Shown here piece by piece: positions 23,658-30,652 of a stretch of DNA of 64,000 nt. Each line of letters begins with the position of its first letter. The stretch's first letter is position 1. This DNA is from an uncultured Oscillospiraceae bacterium. Its GTDB lineage: Bacteria; Bacillota; Clostridia; Oscillospirales; Oscillospiraceae. The stretch spans positions 62,001-126,000 of the forward strand of contig CAKTMF010000004.1 of the NCBI GenBank assembly GCA_934573855.1. The letters run 5' to 3'. A program made the translations under genes and the position numbers. The notes under the pieces are model-generated. The model did no database searches and was not told the origin of the DNA. It saw only the letters and a program-made list of their open reading frames with translations.

Positions 23658-23686
23658 TTGAAAAAAGCCCGTTTTGGTTGCATAAT
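23658..23686 (+). promoter_or_regulatory. Promoter of the ABC exporter operon
   Basis: -35 TTGAAA (23658-23663), 17-bp spacer and -10 CATAAT (23681-23686). Confidence 0.65.
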
Positions 23687-23716
23687 TCAGATAAATCATA
23701 CACATGGGAGGCAAAC

Positions 23717-24439
23717 ATGAGTATCGTACAGGTACGCGGACTGAATAAGACTTACCCCTCGTTCAAGCTGAAGAACGTCTCATTTGATATTGATGAGGGC
23801 AGGATCACGGGCTTCATCGGCAGGAACGGCGCCGGAAAGACCACAACGATAAAATCCATGCTGAATCTGGTACATCCGGACAGCGGAGAGATAGTTTATT
23901 TCGGGAAGTCGCTGAGCGAAAACGAAAACGAGATAAAAAAGCTCATCGGCTATTCGACCGGGACCGTCAACTGGTACCCGAGAAAGAAGCTCCGCGATAT
24001 CGTCAGCGTCGTAAAGAATTGCTATGACACATGGGATGAGGAGGCGTACAGAAAGTATCTCGCGTTATTCTCTCTCGACGAGAACAAGGCGGCGGTGAAG
24101 CTTTCGGAGGGAATGAAGGTAAAGTGCAACCTCCTGCTCGCGCTCTCACATAACGCAAAGGTGCTTATTCTCGACGAACCCACGAGCGGCCTCGACCCGT
24201 TCTCAAGAGACGAGCTGCTCGAGCTTTTTACCGAGCTTAAGGGTCACGGAGTCGCGGTATTTTTCTCCACTCACATAATCTCAGACATTGAAAAGTGTGC
24301 GGACGACATCGTTTACATATCCAAGGGCGAGATCGCGGCGGCGCTCTCCAAGGACGATTTTACCGGCCGTTTCTCGCAGAACGGCGAGAGTATAGAGGAC
24401 ACCATACTGCGCATGGAAAGAGGTGCTTTGAATGCGTAA
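23717..24439 (+). CDS. ABC transporter ATP-binding protein (ABC-2 exporter type)
   Basis: 240 residues from the ATG at 23717, preceded by GGGAGG; the frame is open from 23648, but its first part overlaps the promoter. Walker A GRNGAGKTTTIKS at about 35-47, a signature reading LSEGMKVKCNLLLAL (LSEGM in place of LSGGQ), Walker B VLILDEPTSGLDP and the switch FFSTHIISDIEKCAD. The LSEGM signature and the helical insertion resemble the BcrA/YtrB exporter group. It overlaps the permease gene by 8 bp. Confidence 0.92.
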   Translation: MSIVQVRGLNKTYPSFKLKNVSFDIDEGRITGFIGRNGAGKTTTIKSMLNLVHPDSGEIVYFGKSLSENENEIKKLIGYSTGTVNWYPRKKLRDIVSVVKNCYDTWDEEAYRKYLALFSLDENKAAVKLSEGMKVKCNLLLALSHNAKVLILDEPTSGLDPFSRDELLELFTELKGHGVAVFFSTHIISDIEKCADDIVYISKGEIAAALSKDDFTGRFSQNGESIEDTILRMERGALNA

Positions 24440-25085
24440 CATCATGATAAAGGAGCTGCGGCTGAGCGCCTCCGTCCTCAGCTATCTGTTCATCATTTTC
24501 GGCCTTATGTTCTTTATCCCCGGCTACCCCATACTGTGCGGAGTATTTTTCGTCACTCTCGGTATATTCCAGAGCTTTCAGAACGCGAGGGAGACGAACG
24601 ACATCCTTTTTTCCGCGCTGCTCCCCTTTGCAAAGCGCGACGTTGTGCGCGGAAAATATCTTTTTGTCTGTTTTATCGAGCTGTGCGCATTGATTTTGAT
24701 GGCGAGCGCGGTTATTATAAGGATGACCGTTCTCTCCGGCGCGGCGGTCTACAGGGAAAACCCTCTGATGAACGCGAATCTCTTCGCTCTCGGGCTGGCG
24801 TTCTTCATTTTTGCTGTGTTCAACGCGGTTTTTGTCGGCGGCTTCTTCAGGACCGCGTACAGGTTTGCCCGGCCGTTCGTGACCTATATCATCATGGCCT
24901 TCGTGATAGTCGGTCTGGGCGAGGCGCTGCACCACTTCCCCGGCCTCGGCGCGCTCAACGCCTTCGGGACGGATCATTTGGCGCTCCAGCTCGCGCTGCT
25001 CGCGGCGGGAATGCTCTCTTACGCCGCGATGACGTGGCTCTCGTGCCGCAGGGCCTGTGAGAGCTTTGAAAAAATCGATCTGTAA
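24432..25085 (+). CDS. ABC-2 type exporter permease
   Basis: 217 residues with about six hydrophobic segments (for example SYLFIIFGLMFFIPGYPILC and LFALGLAFFIFAVFNAVFVG). The N-terminal MRNIMIKELRLS is typical of ABC-2 membrane subunits. It overlaps the ATPase gene and is followed 12 bp later by the regulator gene. The substrate is unknown; the clostridial families of this type often export peptides or antimicrobials. Confidence 0.85.
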   Translation: MRNIMIKELRLSASVLSYLFIIFGLMFFIPGYPILCGVFFVTLGIFQSFQNARETNDILFSALLPFAKRDVVRGKYLFVCFIELCALILMASAVIIRMTVLSGAAVYRENPLMNANLFALGLAFFIFAVFNAVFVGGFFRTAYRFARPFVTYIIMAFVIVGLGEALHHFPGLGALNAFGTDHLALQLALLAAGMLSYAAMTWLSCRRACESFEKIDL

Positions 25086-25097
25086 AGGACGTAGCTT

Positions 25098-25538
25098 ATG
25101 CTGAAAGAAAACCTTGTCATGCTCCGCAACATCCACGGCTTCTCACAGGAGGAGATAGCGGAGCGGATAAATATCTCCCGCCAGGCATACGCGAAGTGGG
25201 AGAGCGGCGCCACCGTGCCGGACATAGAGAAATGCGGTATGCTGGCGGCGGTGTACGGCGTCACTATCGACAGTCTCGTCAAGACCGAGACGGCCGAGGG
25301 TATCGGCTCCATACCGCCCGCCCCGAAGGGAAAAAACATCTGGGGTTCCGTCACGATAAACGACAGAGGTCAGATAGTGATACCCAAGGGCGCGCGGGAT
25401 AAATTCGCTCTCACGGGCGGGACGCGCCTCATCGTATTGAGCGACGAGGAGGGCATAGCGCTGCTGCCCGCAGAGGAATTTGAAAACAAAATGAAAATGG
25501 CGATGGAGTATGCCTCGCGGCTCGGTGAGGGCGGCTGA
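25098..25538 (+). CDS. Transcriptional regulator with XRE helix-turn-helix and AbrB/SpoVT domain
   Basis: 146 residues. Residues 1-62 are an XRE/Cro helix-turn-helix (LVMLRNIHGFSQEEIAERIN, SRQAYAKWESGATVPDIEKC). Residues 83-125 form a swapped-hairpin AbrB domain (SVTINDRGQIVIPKGARDKF, then GTRLIVLSDEEGIALLP). GGAC precedes the ATG. It closes the exporter operon, so it probably senses the exporter state or substrate and regulates the operon. Two DNA-binding domains in one short protein are notable. Confidence 0.9.
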   Translation: MLKENLVMLRNIHGFSQEEIAERINISRQAYAKWESGATVPDIEKCGMLAAVYGVTIDSLVKTETAEGIGSIPPAPKGKNIWGSVTINDRGQIVIPKGARDKFALTGGTRLIVLSDEEGIALLPAEEFENKMKMAMEYASRLGEGG

Positions 25539-25552
25539 GGATCTACGGACAC

Positions 25553-25596
25553 AAAAGGGCTGCCGGGAAGGTTTGATCTCCCGGCAGCCTTTTTTA
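25553..25596. terminator. Bidirectional terminator
   Basis: GGCTGCCGGGA / TCCCGGCAGCC with a T6 run on the plus strand and A4 on the other side, between converging genes. Confidence 0.9.
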
Positions 25597-26235
25597 ATTC
25601 AAAACTATATTTTTTATTTCGTCCACATCCGCGGCTATGTAATCGACGCCGGCAGCCTCAAGCTCGCCCTCGGCCGCGTAGCCGTAGCCGACGCCAATGC
25701 ATTTGATACCGCATTTGTGCGCCCCGGCAACGTCGTACTTTGTGTCGCCGACAAGCACCGTCTCCTCGGGCGCTGCGCCAAGAAAGTCCATAGCCCTCTG
25801 CGTGACCTGCTGCTTCGACTCGTTGCGTCCGTCGGGCGCGCTGCCGGATATGACGTCAAAAAGCCCTATCATCTTCTCCCGGCCGAGAAGCTCTTCGGCA
25901 AGGTGCTGGGGCTTTGAGGTGGCTATGCCGGTGACGATACCCGCCGCCCGAAGCTCACGCAAAAGCTCCTTAACGCCCGGGAAGACCCGGCTCTCATAAA
26001 CGCCTATCGGGACATAGCGCTCACGGAAATCCCTGACCGCCTGAGCTGCTTTCTCCGGGGTGAAGCCGAACCTCTCTTCAAACATCTCAAGAAGCGGAGG
26101 ACCCGCAAAGCACTTCAGCTCCGAAAGAGGCGCGTCCATCCCCATCTTATTTATCGCGTAACGCACGCTCTTGGTAATGCCCTCAAGCGTATCAAAAACC
26201 GTACCGTCAAAATCAAAAAGAACATATCTGTACAT
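25594..26235 (-). CDS. HAD family phosphatase (phosphoglycolate phosphatase-like)
   Basis: A 213-residue HAD-IA hydrolase. Motif I is LFDFDGTVFDTLEGI at 6-20 with the nucleophile Asp, motif II is the Thr/Ser of GIATSKPQHL, then the cap-domain lysine region, and motif IV VLVGDTKYDVAGAH. The alpha-helical cap (residues 18-85) is of the Gph/PgmB type. It stands alone, with the terminator at its 3' end. The precise substrate is not evident. Confidence 0.9.
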   Translation of the reverse strand: MYRYVLFDFDGTVFDTLEGITKSVRYAINKMGMDAPLSELKCFAGPPLLEMFEERFGFTPEKAAQAVRDFRERYVPIGVYESRVFPGVKELLRELRAAGIVTGIATSKPQHLAEELLGREKMIGLFDVISGSAPDGRNESKQQVTQRAMDFLGAAPEETVLVGDTKYDVAGAHKCGIKCIGVGYGYAAEGELEAAGVDYIAADVDEIKNIVLN

Positions 26236-26281
26236 CGCTCCGCCTCCTTAACGCAAAAAATTATAAGCTCCGGGCAAAATA

Positions 26282-26311
26282 TTGTCAATCACGAAAAATT
26301 CAGCATAGAAT
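26282..26311 (+). promoter_or_regulatory. Promoter of the P-loop ATPase gene
   Basis: -35 TTGTCA (26282-26287), 18-bp spacer and -10 TAGAAT (26306-26311). Confidence 0.6.
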
Positions 26312-26339
26312 ACTGCAAAAAGCGAAACGGAGGCAGAGC

Positions 26340-27386
26340 ATGGTAAGCAGTTATTTTCTTGGTGCAAACACCGGAAAGGGGTTTCGGTCGCTGTACGCCG
26401 GGTTTCCGGCGGATAAAGCGGCGTTTCTGCATGTTATCAAGGGCGGGCCGGGTACAGGCAAATCGAGCTTCATGCGCGCGATAGGCAGGCGGGCTGAGGC
26501 GCTTGGGATAGAGGCTGAGTATGTGCTGTGTTCCGGCGACCCGGACTCGCTGGACGGCGTGTATATACCCGCGCTCAACGCGGCGTGGGTCGACGGCACG
26601 GCTCCGCATATCGCGGACCCGGCGTATTTCGCTGTAAATGGTGATTATGTAAATCTCGGTCAATTCTGCCGGACTCCGCTTTCCGCGCAGGACGGTAAAC
26701 ACATAACCGATCTGACAAAGACCTACCGTGAGGAGTATCGCCGGGCATACGCATACCTTGCCGCCGCGTCGAGCCTGAGTGACGCGCCGCGTCCGCAGGC
26801 TTTCGGAGAGGAGGAGACGGTGCATATACGCAAGCGTACCGACGGGATATTACCGCGCTGTTCGCAAAAATTATGTAAATCATATTATGTTAATTATATC
26901 TATTTGAGGGCCTTTTCCTGCAAGGGAATGGTGCAGCTAACGGAGTCGCTAAACAAGTTATGTAAACAAGTCTATCGCTTTGACAGCGAGTATGGCGCGG
27001 ACGAAGCCGCGCTCGGGCGCGCTGCGGAAGAGGCGCGGCGCAGGGGACTTCGCACCGTGATATGCCTCTCGCCGCTGAACGCCGAGAGTATTGACGCCGT
27101 GCTGCTGCCCGATCACTCAACGGCTCTCGTGAGCAGCGCATGGGAGCTTGAAGCGGCAAAGACGGTACATTTCGACAGATATCTCCCCGCCGAGGCGCGG
27201 CGTGAGCTTCGTCCGTCGCTGCGGCGTACACGGCAGCTTTATAACGCAAGCGTGGAACTTGCGCTTGAGCGGCTGGGCGCGGCAAAGGCTCTGCACGACG
27301 AGCTTGAGGCCGTGTATCACGGATATATGGACTTCCCGGCGTTGACTGATTTTACCGAACGTCAGCTTGAAAAAATTTTTATGTAA
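26340..27386 (+). CDS. P-loop ATPase of the two-part PRK06851 type, second half degenerate
   Basis: 348 residues. The N-terminal half has a Walker A HVIKGGPGTGKSSFMRAI at about 31-48, followed by LCSGDPDSLDGVYIP, where the family's conserved Asp/Asn lie. The second half begins after residue 190 (FSCKGMVQLTESLNKLCKQV), like the repeated domain of this family. Where the second P-loop should be it reads RFDSEYGADEAAL, so nucleotide binding there is lost. The middle (nt 26620-26970) is AT-rich compared with its surroundings and contains three copies of the TTATGTAAA motif; a fourth overlaps the stop codon. GGAGG precedes the ATG. The function of the family is unknown. Confidence 0.7.
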   Translation: MVSSYFLGANTGKGFRSLYAGFPADKAAFLHVIKGGPGTGKSSFMRAIGRRAEALGIEAEYVLCSGDPDSLDGVYIPALNAAWVDGTAPHIADPAYFAVNGDYVNLGQFCRTPLSAQDGKHITDLTKTYREEYRRAYAYLAAASSLSDAPRPQAFGEEETVHIRKRTDGILPRCSQKLCKSYYVNYIYLRAFSCKGMVQLTESLNKLCKQVYRFDSEYGADEAALGRAAEEARRRGLRTVICLSPLNAESIDAVLLPDHSTALVSSAWELEAAKTVHFDRYLPAEARRELRPSLRRTRQLYNASVELALERLGAAKALHDELEAVYHGYMDFPALTDFTERQLEKIFM

Positions 27387-27422
27387 ACCATTCGGGCAAC
27401 TTTTACCTTTTGGTTTGAATTG

Positions 27423-27460
27423 AAAAAAGCGGGCAGCCGGTCAAAGCTGTCCGCTTTTAG
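27423..27460. terminator. Bidirectional terminator
   Basis: AAAAGCGG-CAGC / GCTG-CCGCTTTT with an 8-nt loop, between the ATPase and DnaJ-like genes. Confidence 0.85.
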
Positions 27461-27471
27461 TTTACATAATG

Positions 27472-28137
27472 TTATATGCAGCAGAACCTCATATTGCACA
27501 GCGGTCCGAGACACAGGTTCGCCGCACACATGGCGAAGCACAGCCTGCTGGGGTCTATGCCGGAGTAGTAGCGTGTCGAATAATTGTCATAGAAATCTCC
27601 GCCGCGCTGTATCTGCTCGAGGAGGCGGTTATACTCCTCGTTTCCGGGGTCTATCTCCACGGCGCGCTTCGCGGACTCCAGAGCCGCGATCTTATTGCCG
27701 GAATACATATTCGCGGTGGCGTTCAGGAAGTACCATCTTCCATCCCTCTCCGGCGCGGGTACTCCGTTGAGGGCGTTGAGCGCCTCGCGGTACATGCCGT
27801 TGCGGATGTAGTTGCGCGCGGCGGTATACTCGCTGCGCTCGTACTGCTGCTGTTGCTGCCGGTAGCCGCCGAAGCCCCCGAAGCCAAAGCCGAAGGGGTC
27901 TGAATACTGCCCGTAGGCCTGCTGGGCTGATCCCTGCTGGCCGTAGTACTGCTGTGCGCCGCCGTTCTTTATCTGGTCATAGGCGGCGTTGATGTCGTTC
28001 ATTTTCTCGGCGGCGGTAGGGTCGTTGGGGTTGAGGTCGGGGTGATACTTCTTCGTCAGATCTCTGTATGCTTTTTTTATCTCCTCGTCGGAGGCGTCAG
28101 GCGATACGCCCAGAACTTTATACGGATCCTGATACAT
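27472..28137 (-). CDS. J-domain protein with tetratricopeptide-like C-terminus
   Basis: The ATG at 28137 gives 221 residues; GGGA is upstream, and the start lies 20 bp inside the preceding gene. Residues 3-62 are a DnaJ domain with the HPD motif in KKYHPDLNPND. A Gly/Gln/Tyr-rich linker (about 70-112, with FGFGFGGFGGY and QQQQQ) follows. Residues 115-185 carry TPR-like helices (ARNYIRNGMYREALNALNGV, ALESAKRAVEIDPGNEEYNR). The tail is cysteine-rich (LCFAMCAANLCLGPLCN). It should stimulate DnaK ATPase. It belongs to the DUF5685/zinc-ribbon operon. Confidence 0.88.
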   Translation of the reverse strand: MYQDPYKVLGVSPDASDEEIKKAYRDLTKKYHPDLNPNDPTAAEKMNDINAAYDQIKNGGAQQYYGQQGSAQQAYGQYSDPFGFGFGGFGGYRQQQQQYERSEYTAARNYIRNGMYREALNALNGVPAPERDGRWYFLNATANMYSGNKIAALESAKRAVEIDPGNEEYNRLLEQIQRGGDFYDNYSTRYYSGIDPSRLCFAMCAANLCLGPLCNMRFCCI

Positions 28138-28960
28138 CAGAGGGTCCCTTCTTGTTGTATTTCTTGTCGAACTCGGCCCACAGGCCGGAGCAAAGGATAT
28201 TTTTAAGTATGTCCGCGTCCTGAACGAGCGGCAGGACGTCAAAGTAACGGATACATTCGCCGAGGAGCATTTTCAGTATATCGCGGAAGCGTCTCTCGTT
28301 ATCCAGTCCGTAATACCTGCGGAAGGGATTATAGCGCTCGTAAAAGGTATCGCCGTCAAGGTCAACGCACGCGTCCATAATGTAGATGAACCGGCCAAGT
28401 GCGTCCCCCATGCGGCGGAGGGTATCGCTCCAGCGGTCCTCCCTATAGACCAGTATCTCGCCCATCAGACGTCCGAATGACGCCGAGGCGGCGTCCGGAG
28501 CTTCCGCGTTTGCTTTTTCGATCTCGCCCAGCTCCGCTATGGCGCTCTCCATGGCGACGCACTGGCGGGGGTAGGCGGCGCATATGGCGTCATATGCCTT
28601 TTTGAGTGCGCCCGAGGCCGCGAGCGCGGAAAGGCTCCCATCGTCACGCCAGTTGTCCCGGCACTTGAGATACGAGAGCGCGACGTTCATGTCCGCGGCA
28701 TAATCGCTCATCTCGCTGCGCCACCAACGGCGCTTTTCACACGGATGGATAAGGCAGACATCCTCTCCGGTGCGCTCCTCCGGCTCATACAGCGAGCCGA
28801 GCAGCAGCACGAGAAAGGTCATGTCGTAGTTGAGCGTGAGGCGCGAGAGCTGCCCGTGCCTCTCGCCGAGGCTGCGGCACAGCCCGCAGTAGCACGCCTT
28901 ATAGCGCGAGAGCTGCCCCCCGTCCAGTCCGCCGAGGGAAGCCGTGAGGAAGCCGAACAT
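28118..28960 (-). CDS. DUF5685 family protein
   Basis: 280 residues from the ATG at 28960, which overlaps the stop of the preceding gene (TGATG); GGAG lies six bases before it. The family signature is clear: YKACYCGLCRSLGERHGQLS near 19-38 with clustered cysteines, NYDMTFLVLLLGSLYE, HPCEKRRWW, and DALGRFIYIMDACVDLDGD, where acidic residues resemble the metal-binding helices of all-alpha prenyl-type or iron proteins. The function is not known. In clostridia DUF5685 genes often stand beside J-domain genes, as here. Confidence 0.85.
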   Translation of the reverse strand: MFGFLTASLGGLDGGQLSRYKACYCGLCRSLGERHGQLSRLTLNYDMTFLVLLLGSLYEPEERTGEDVCLIHPCEKRRWWRSEMSDYAADMNVALSYLKCRDNWRDDGSLSALAASGALKKAYDAICAAYPRQCVAMESAIAELGEIEKANAEAPDAASASFGRLMGEILVYREDRWSDTLRRMGDALGRFIYIMDACVDLDGDTFYERYNPFRRYYGLDNERRFRDILKMLLGECIRYFDVLPLVQDADILKNILCSGLWAEFDKKYNKKGPSDVSGSV

Positions 28961-29367
28961 CAGCTCCGGCCCATGAAGGACGTGCCGCACTTGCGGCACA
29001 CGATCTTTATCTTGCCTTTGCCTCTTGGGACGCGGAGGTTGGTGTGACAGGAGGGGCAGCTGAAGAACTTATAGTCCTTGCGCTGTACCCAGCGCTCCTT
29101 CGCGGCGCGGAGCCTGCCCTCCATGTCGTAGCGAAAGCGCATAAATTTTCCGTTCTCCTCGCGGCGCCTATACACGTTGCGCGAGAGCATGCGGAAATAA
29201 ACATACGCCAGAAGCGCCAGCACAACGACGGACAGAAATGAACCAAATCCGCCGCTGCGGAAAAATGCGCTGATGACCGCGAGGACCACCGCGACGCCTA
29301 AGAGGAATAGATTGAGCTGGTCATTGCCGTTTCTTCCGGCCATAAATCTTGCAAAACGTTCTCTCAT
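28960..29367 (-). CDS. Small membrane protein with C-terminal zinc ribbon
   Basis: 135 residues. Two transmembrane segments at about 19-36 and 45-60, then a basic stretch and a four-cysteine ribbon, FSCPSCHTNLRVPRG and IVCRKCGTSF. It is the first gene of the operon with DUF5685 and the J-domain protein. It may recruit partners at the membrane; no function is known. Confidence 0.8.
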   Translation of the reverse strand: MRERFARFMAGRNGNDQLNLFLLGVAVVLAVISAFFRSGGFGSFLSVVVLALLAYVYFRMLSRNVYRRREENGKFMRFRYDMEGRLRAAKERWVQRKDYKFFSCPSCHTNLRVPRGKGKIKIVCRKCGTSFMGRS

Positions 29368-29465
29368 TTACTCACCTGAGGTATATTTTTTTCAGTGATT
29401 TATTCTATCACAGTAAGGCGGCAAAAAATCACGAATTTGTAAACAACTGCTCGTATCCTGTAAGT

Positions 29466-30533
29466 TTATTTTTCGTTCCTTCTTGCCTCAAGAGAGAGCG
29501 TGACTATTTTCTCGCAAAGCTCGGGATAGGAATACCCGGCGAGCTTCGCCGCCTTGGGGATGAGGCTGTTGGGCGTCATGCCCGGAAGAGTGTTGACCTC
29601 GAGACACCATGCGCGCCCCTCGCCGTCGATGATGAAGTCCGTGCGGGAATACACCGAGAGGCCCAGCGCGTTATGTATTTTCAGCGCGGTCTCGCCCAGC
29701 ATGCGGTGTTCCTCGTCGGTGATACGTGCGGGGCATATCTCCCGCGCGCCCTCGTCGCCGCTCTGGTACTTGGCGACATAGTCGAAGGTGTTCCCCTCGG
29801 GCGGGACGATCTCGATAGAGTCCAGATACTCGCCGCCGAACACGGGCTGGGTCATCTCACGGCCGATTATCTTCTCCTCGACCACGATACGGTGTCCGTA
29901 CTTCAATATGGCGTAAAGCGCCTTCTCAAGCTCTTCTTTAGTATCCGGGAGCTGAACGCCTATAGACGAGCCGCCGTCCACTACCTTTACGACGCACGGC
30001 ACGCTCAGACGCTCTGTGAGCGAGGGAACGTCCTCCTCGCGGTAGGTGATCTCCTCCCACTTGGGGGTGAGGACGCCGCAGCTCTCCATAATGCGCTTGG
30101 CGACGGCCTTGTCCATGGCCATCGCGCTGCCGAGGTGGGACGAGCCGGTATAGGGTATACCCAAAAGCTCGAGCGCGGCCTGTATCTTGCCGTCCTCGCC
30201 GTCCGCACCGTGGAGGCCGAGAAAAACGCAGTCCGCAAGCGCGCATATCTCGAGGACGTTTTTGCCGAGCCGGCCGGGGCTTTTATACTTTCTGGACGCC
30301 CTGACAGCCTCGAGATCAGGCTCCTCCTTCTCTATTGCAACGTTGCCGCAGAAGCCGTCCTCCGCGTCAAAGGCGTCCTCAAGAGCGCCGTCATAGTCCT
30401 CAAGGCCCAGAAACATATCGACGAATATCGCCTTGTGTCCCAGTGAGCGCAGCGCTCTGCACACGGAGGTGCCGGAGACAAGGGATACATGGCGCTCGGT
30501 ACTTATGCCGCCGCCCAAAACAACTATCTTCAT
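29466..30533 (-). CDS. ddl: D-alanine--D-alanine ligase
   Basis: Joins two D-Ala for peptidoglycan precursors. ATG at 30533 (MKIVVLGGGISTERHVS) with AGGAG upstream; the longer frame to 30575 lacks a site. 355 residues. ATP-grasp fold: GLHGADGEDGKIQAALELLG, the serine loop VVDGGSSIGVQL, and the metal/ligand end WCLEVNTLPGMTPNSLIPK. The N-terminal GGGISTERHVS has the family's binding Glu. It lacks an adjacent murF; it stands alone. Confidence 0.95.
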   Translation of the reverse strand: MKIVVLGGGISTERHVSLVSGTSVCRALRSLGHKAIFVDMFLGLEDYDGALEDAFDAEDGFCGNVAIEKEEPDLEAVRASRKYKSPGRLGKNVLEICALADCVFLGLHGADGEDGKIQAALELLGIPYTGSSHLGSAMAMDKAVAKRIMESCGVLTPKWEEITYREEDVPSLTERLSVPCVVKVVDGGSSIGVQLPDTKEELEKALYAILKYGHRIVVEEKIIGREMTQPVFGGEYLDSIEIVPPEGNTFDYVAKYQSGDEGAREICPARITDEEHRMLGETALKIHNALGLSVYSRTDFIIDGEGRAWCLEVNTLPGMTPNSLIPKAAKLAGYSYPELCEKIVTLSLEARRNEK

Positions 30534-30595
30534 ATGCAAGGCTCCTTTACATTCGGATAAATCATAGGATAGCACTCTTTTGTCTCAAGCACAAG

Positions 30596-30638
30596 AAAAA
30601 AAGCTCACCCGCCCCGGAAAAATCAGAGCGGATGAGCG
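30596..30638 (-). terminator. Terminator of the DUF4914 gene
   Basis: GCTCAYCCGC / GCGGGTGAGC with a loop of about 15 nt and a T7 tail on the minus strand. Confidence 0.85.
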
Positions 30639-30652
30639 TGGTGTTTTCCTAT

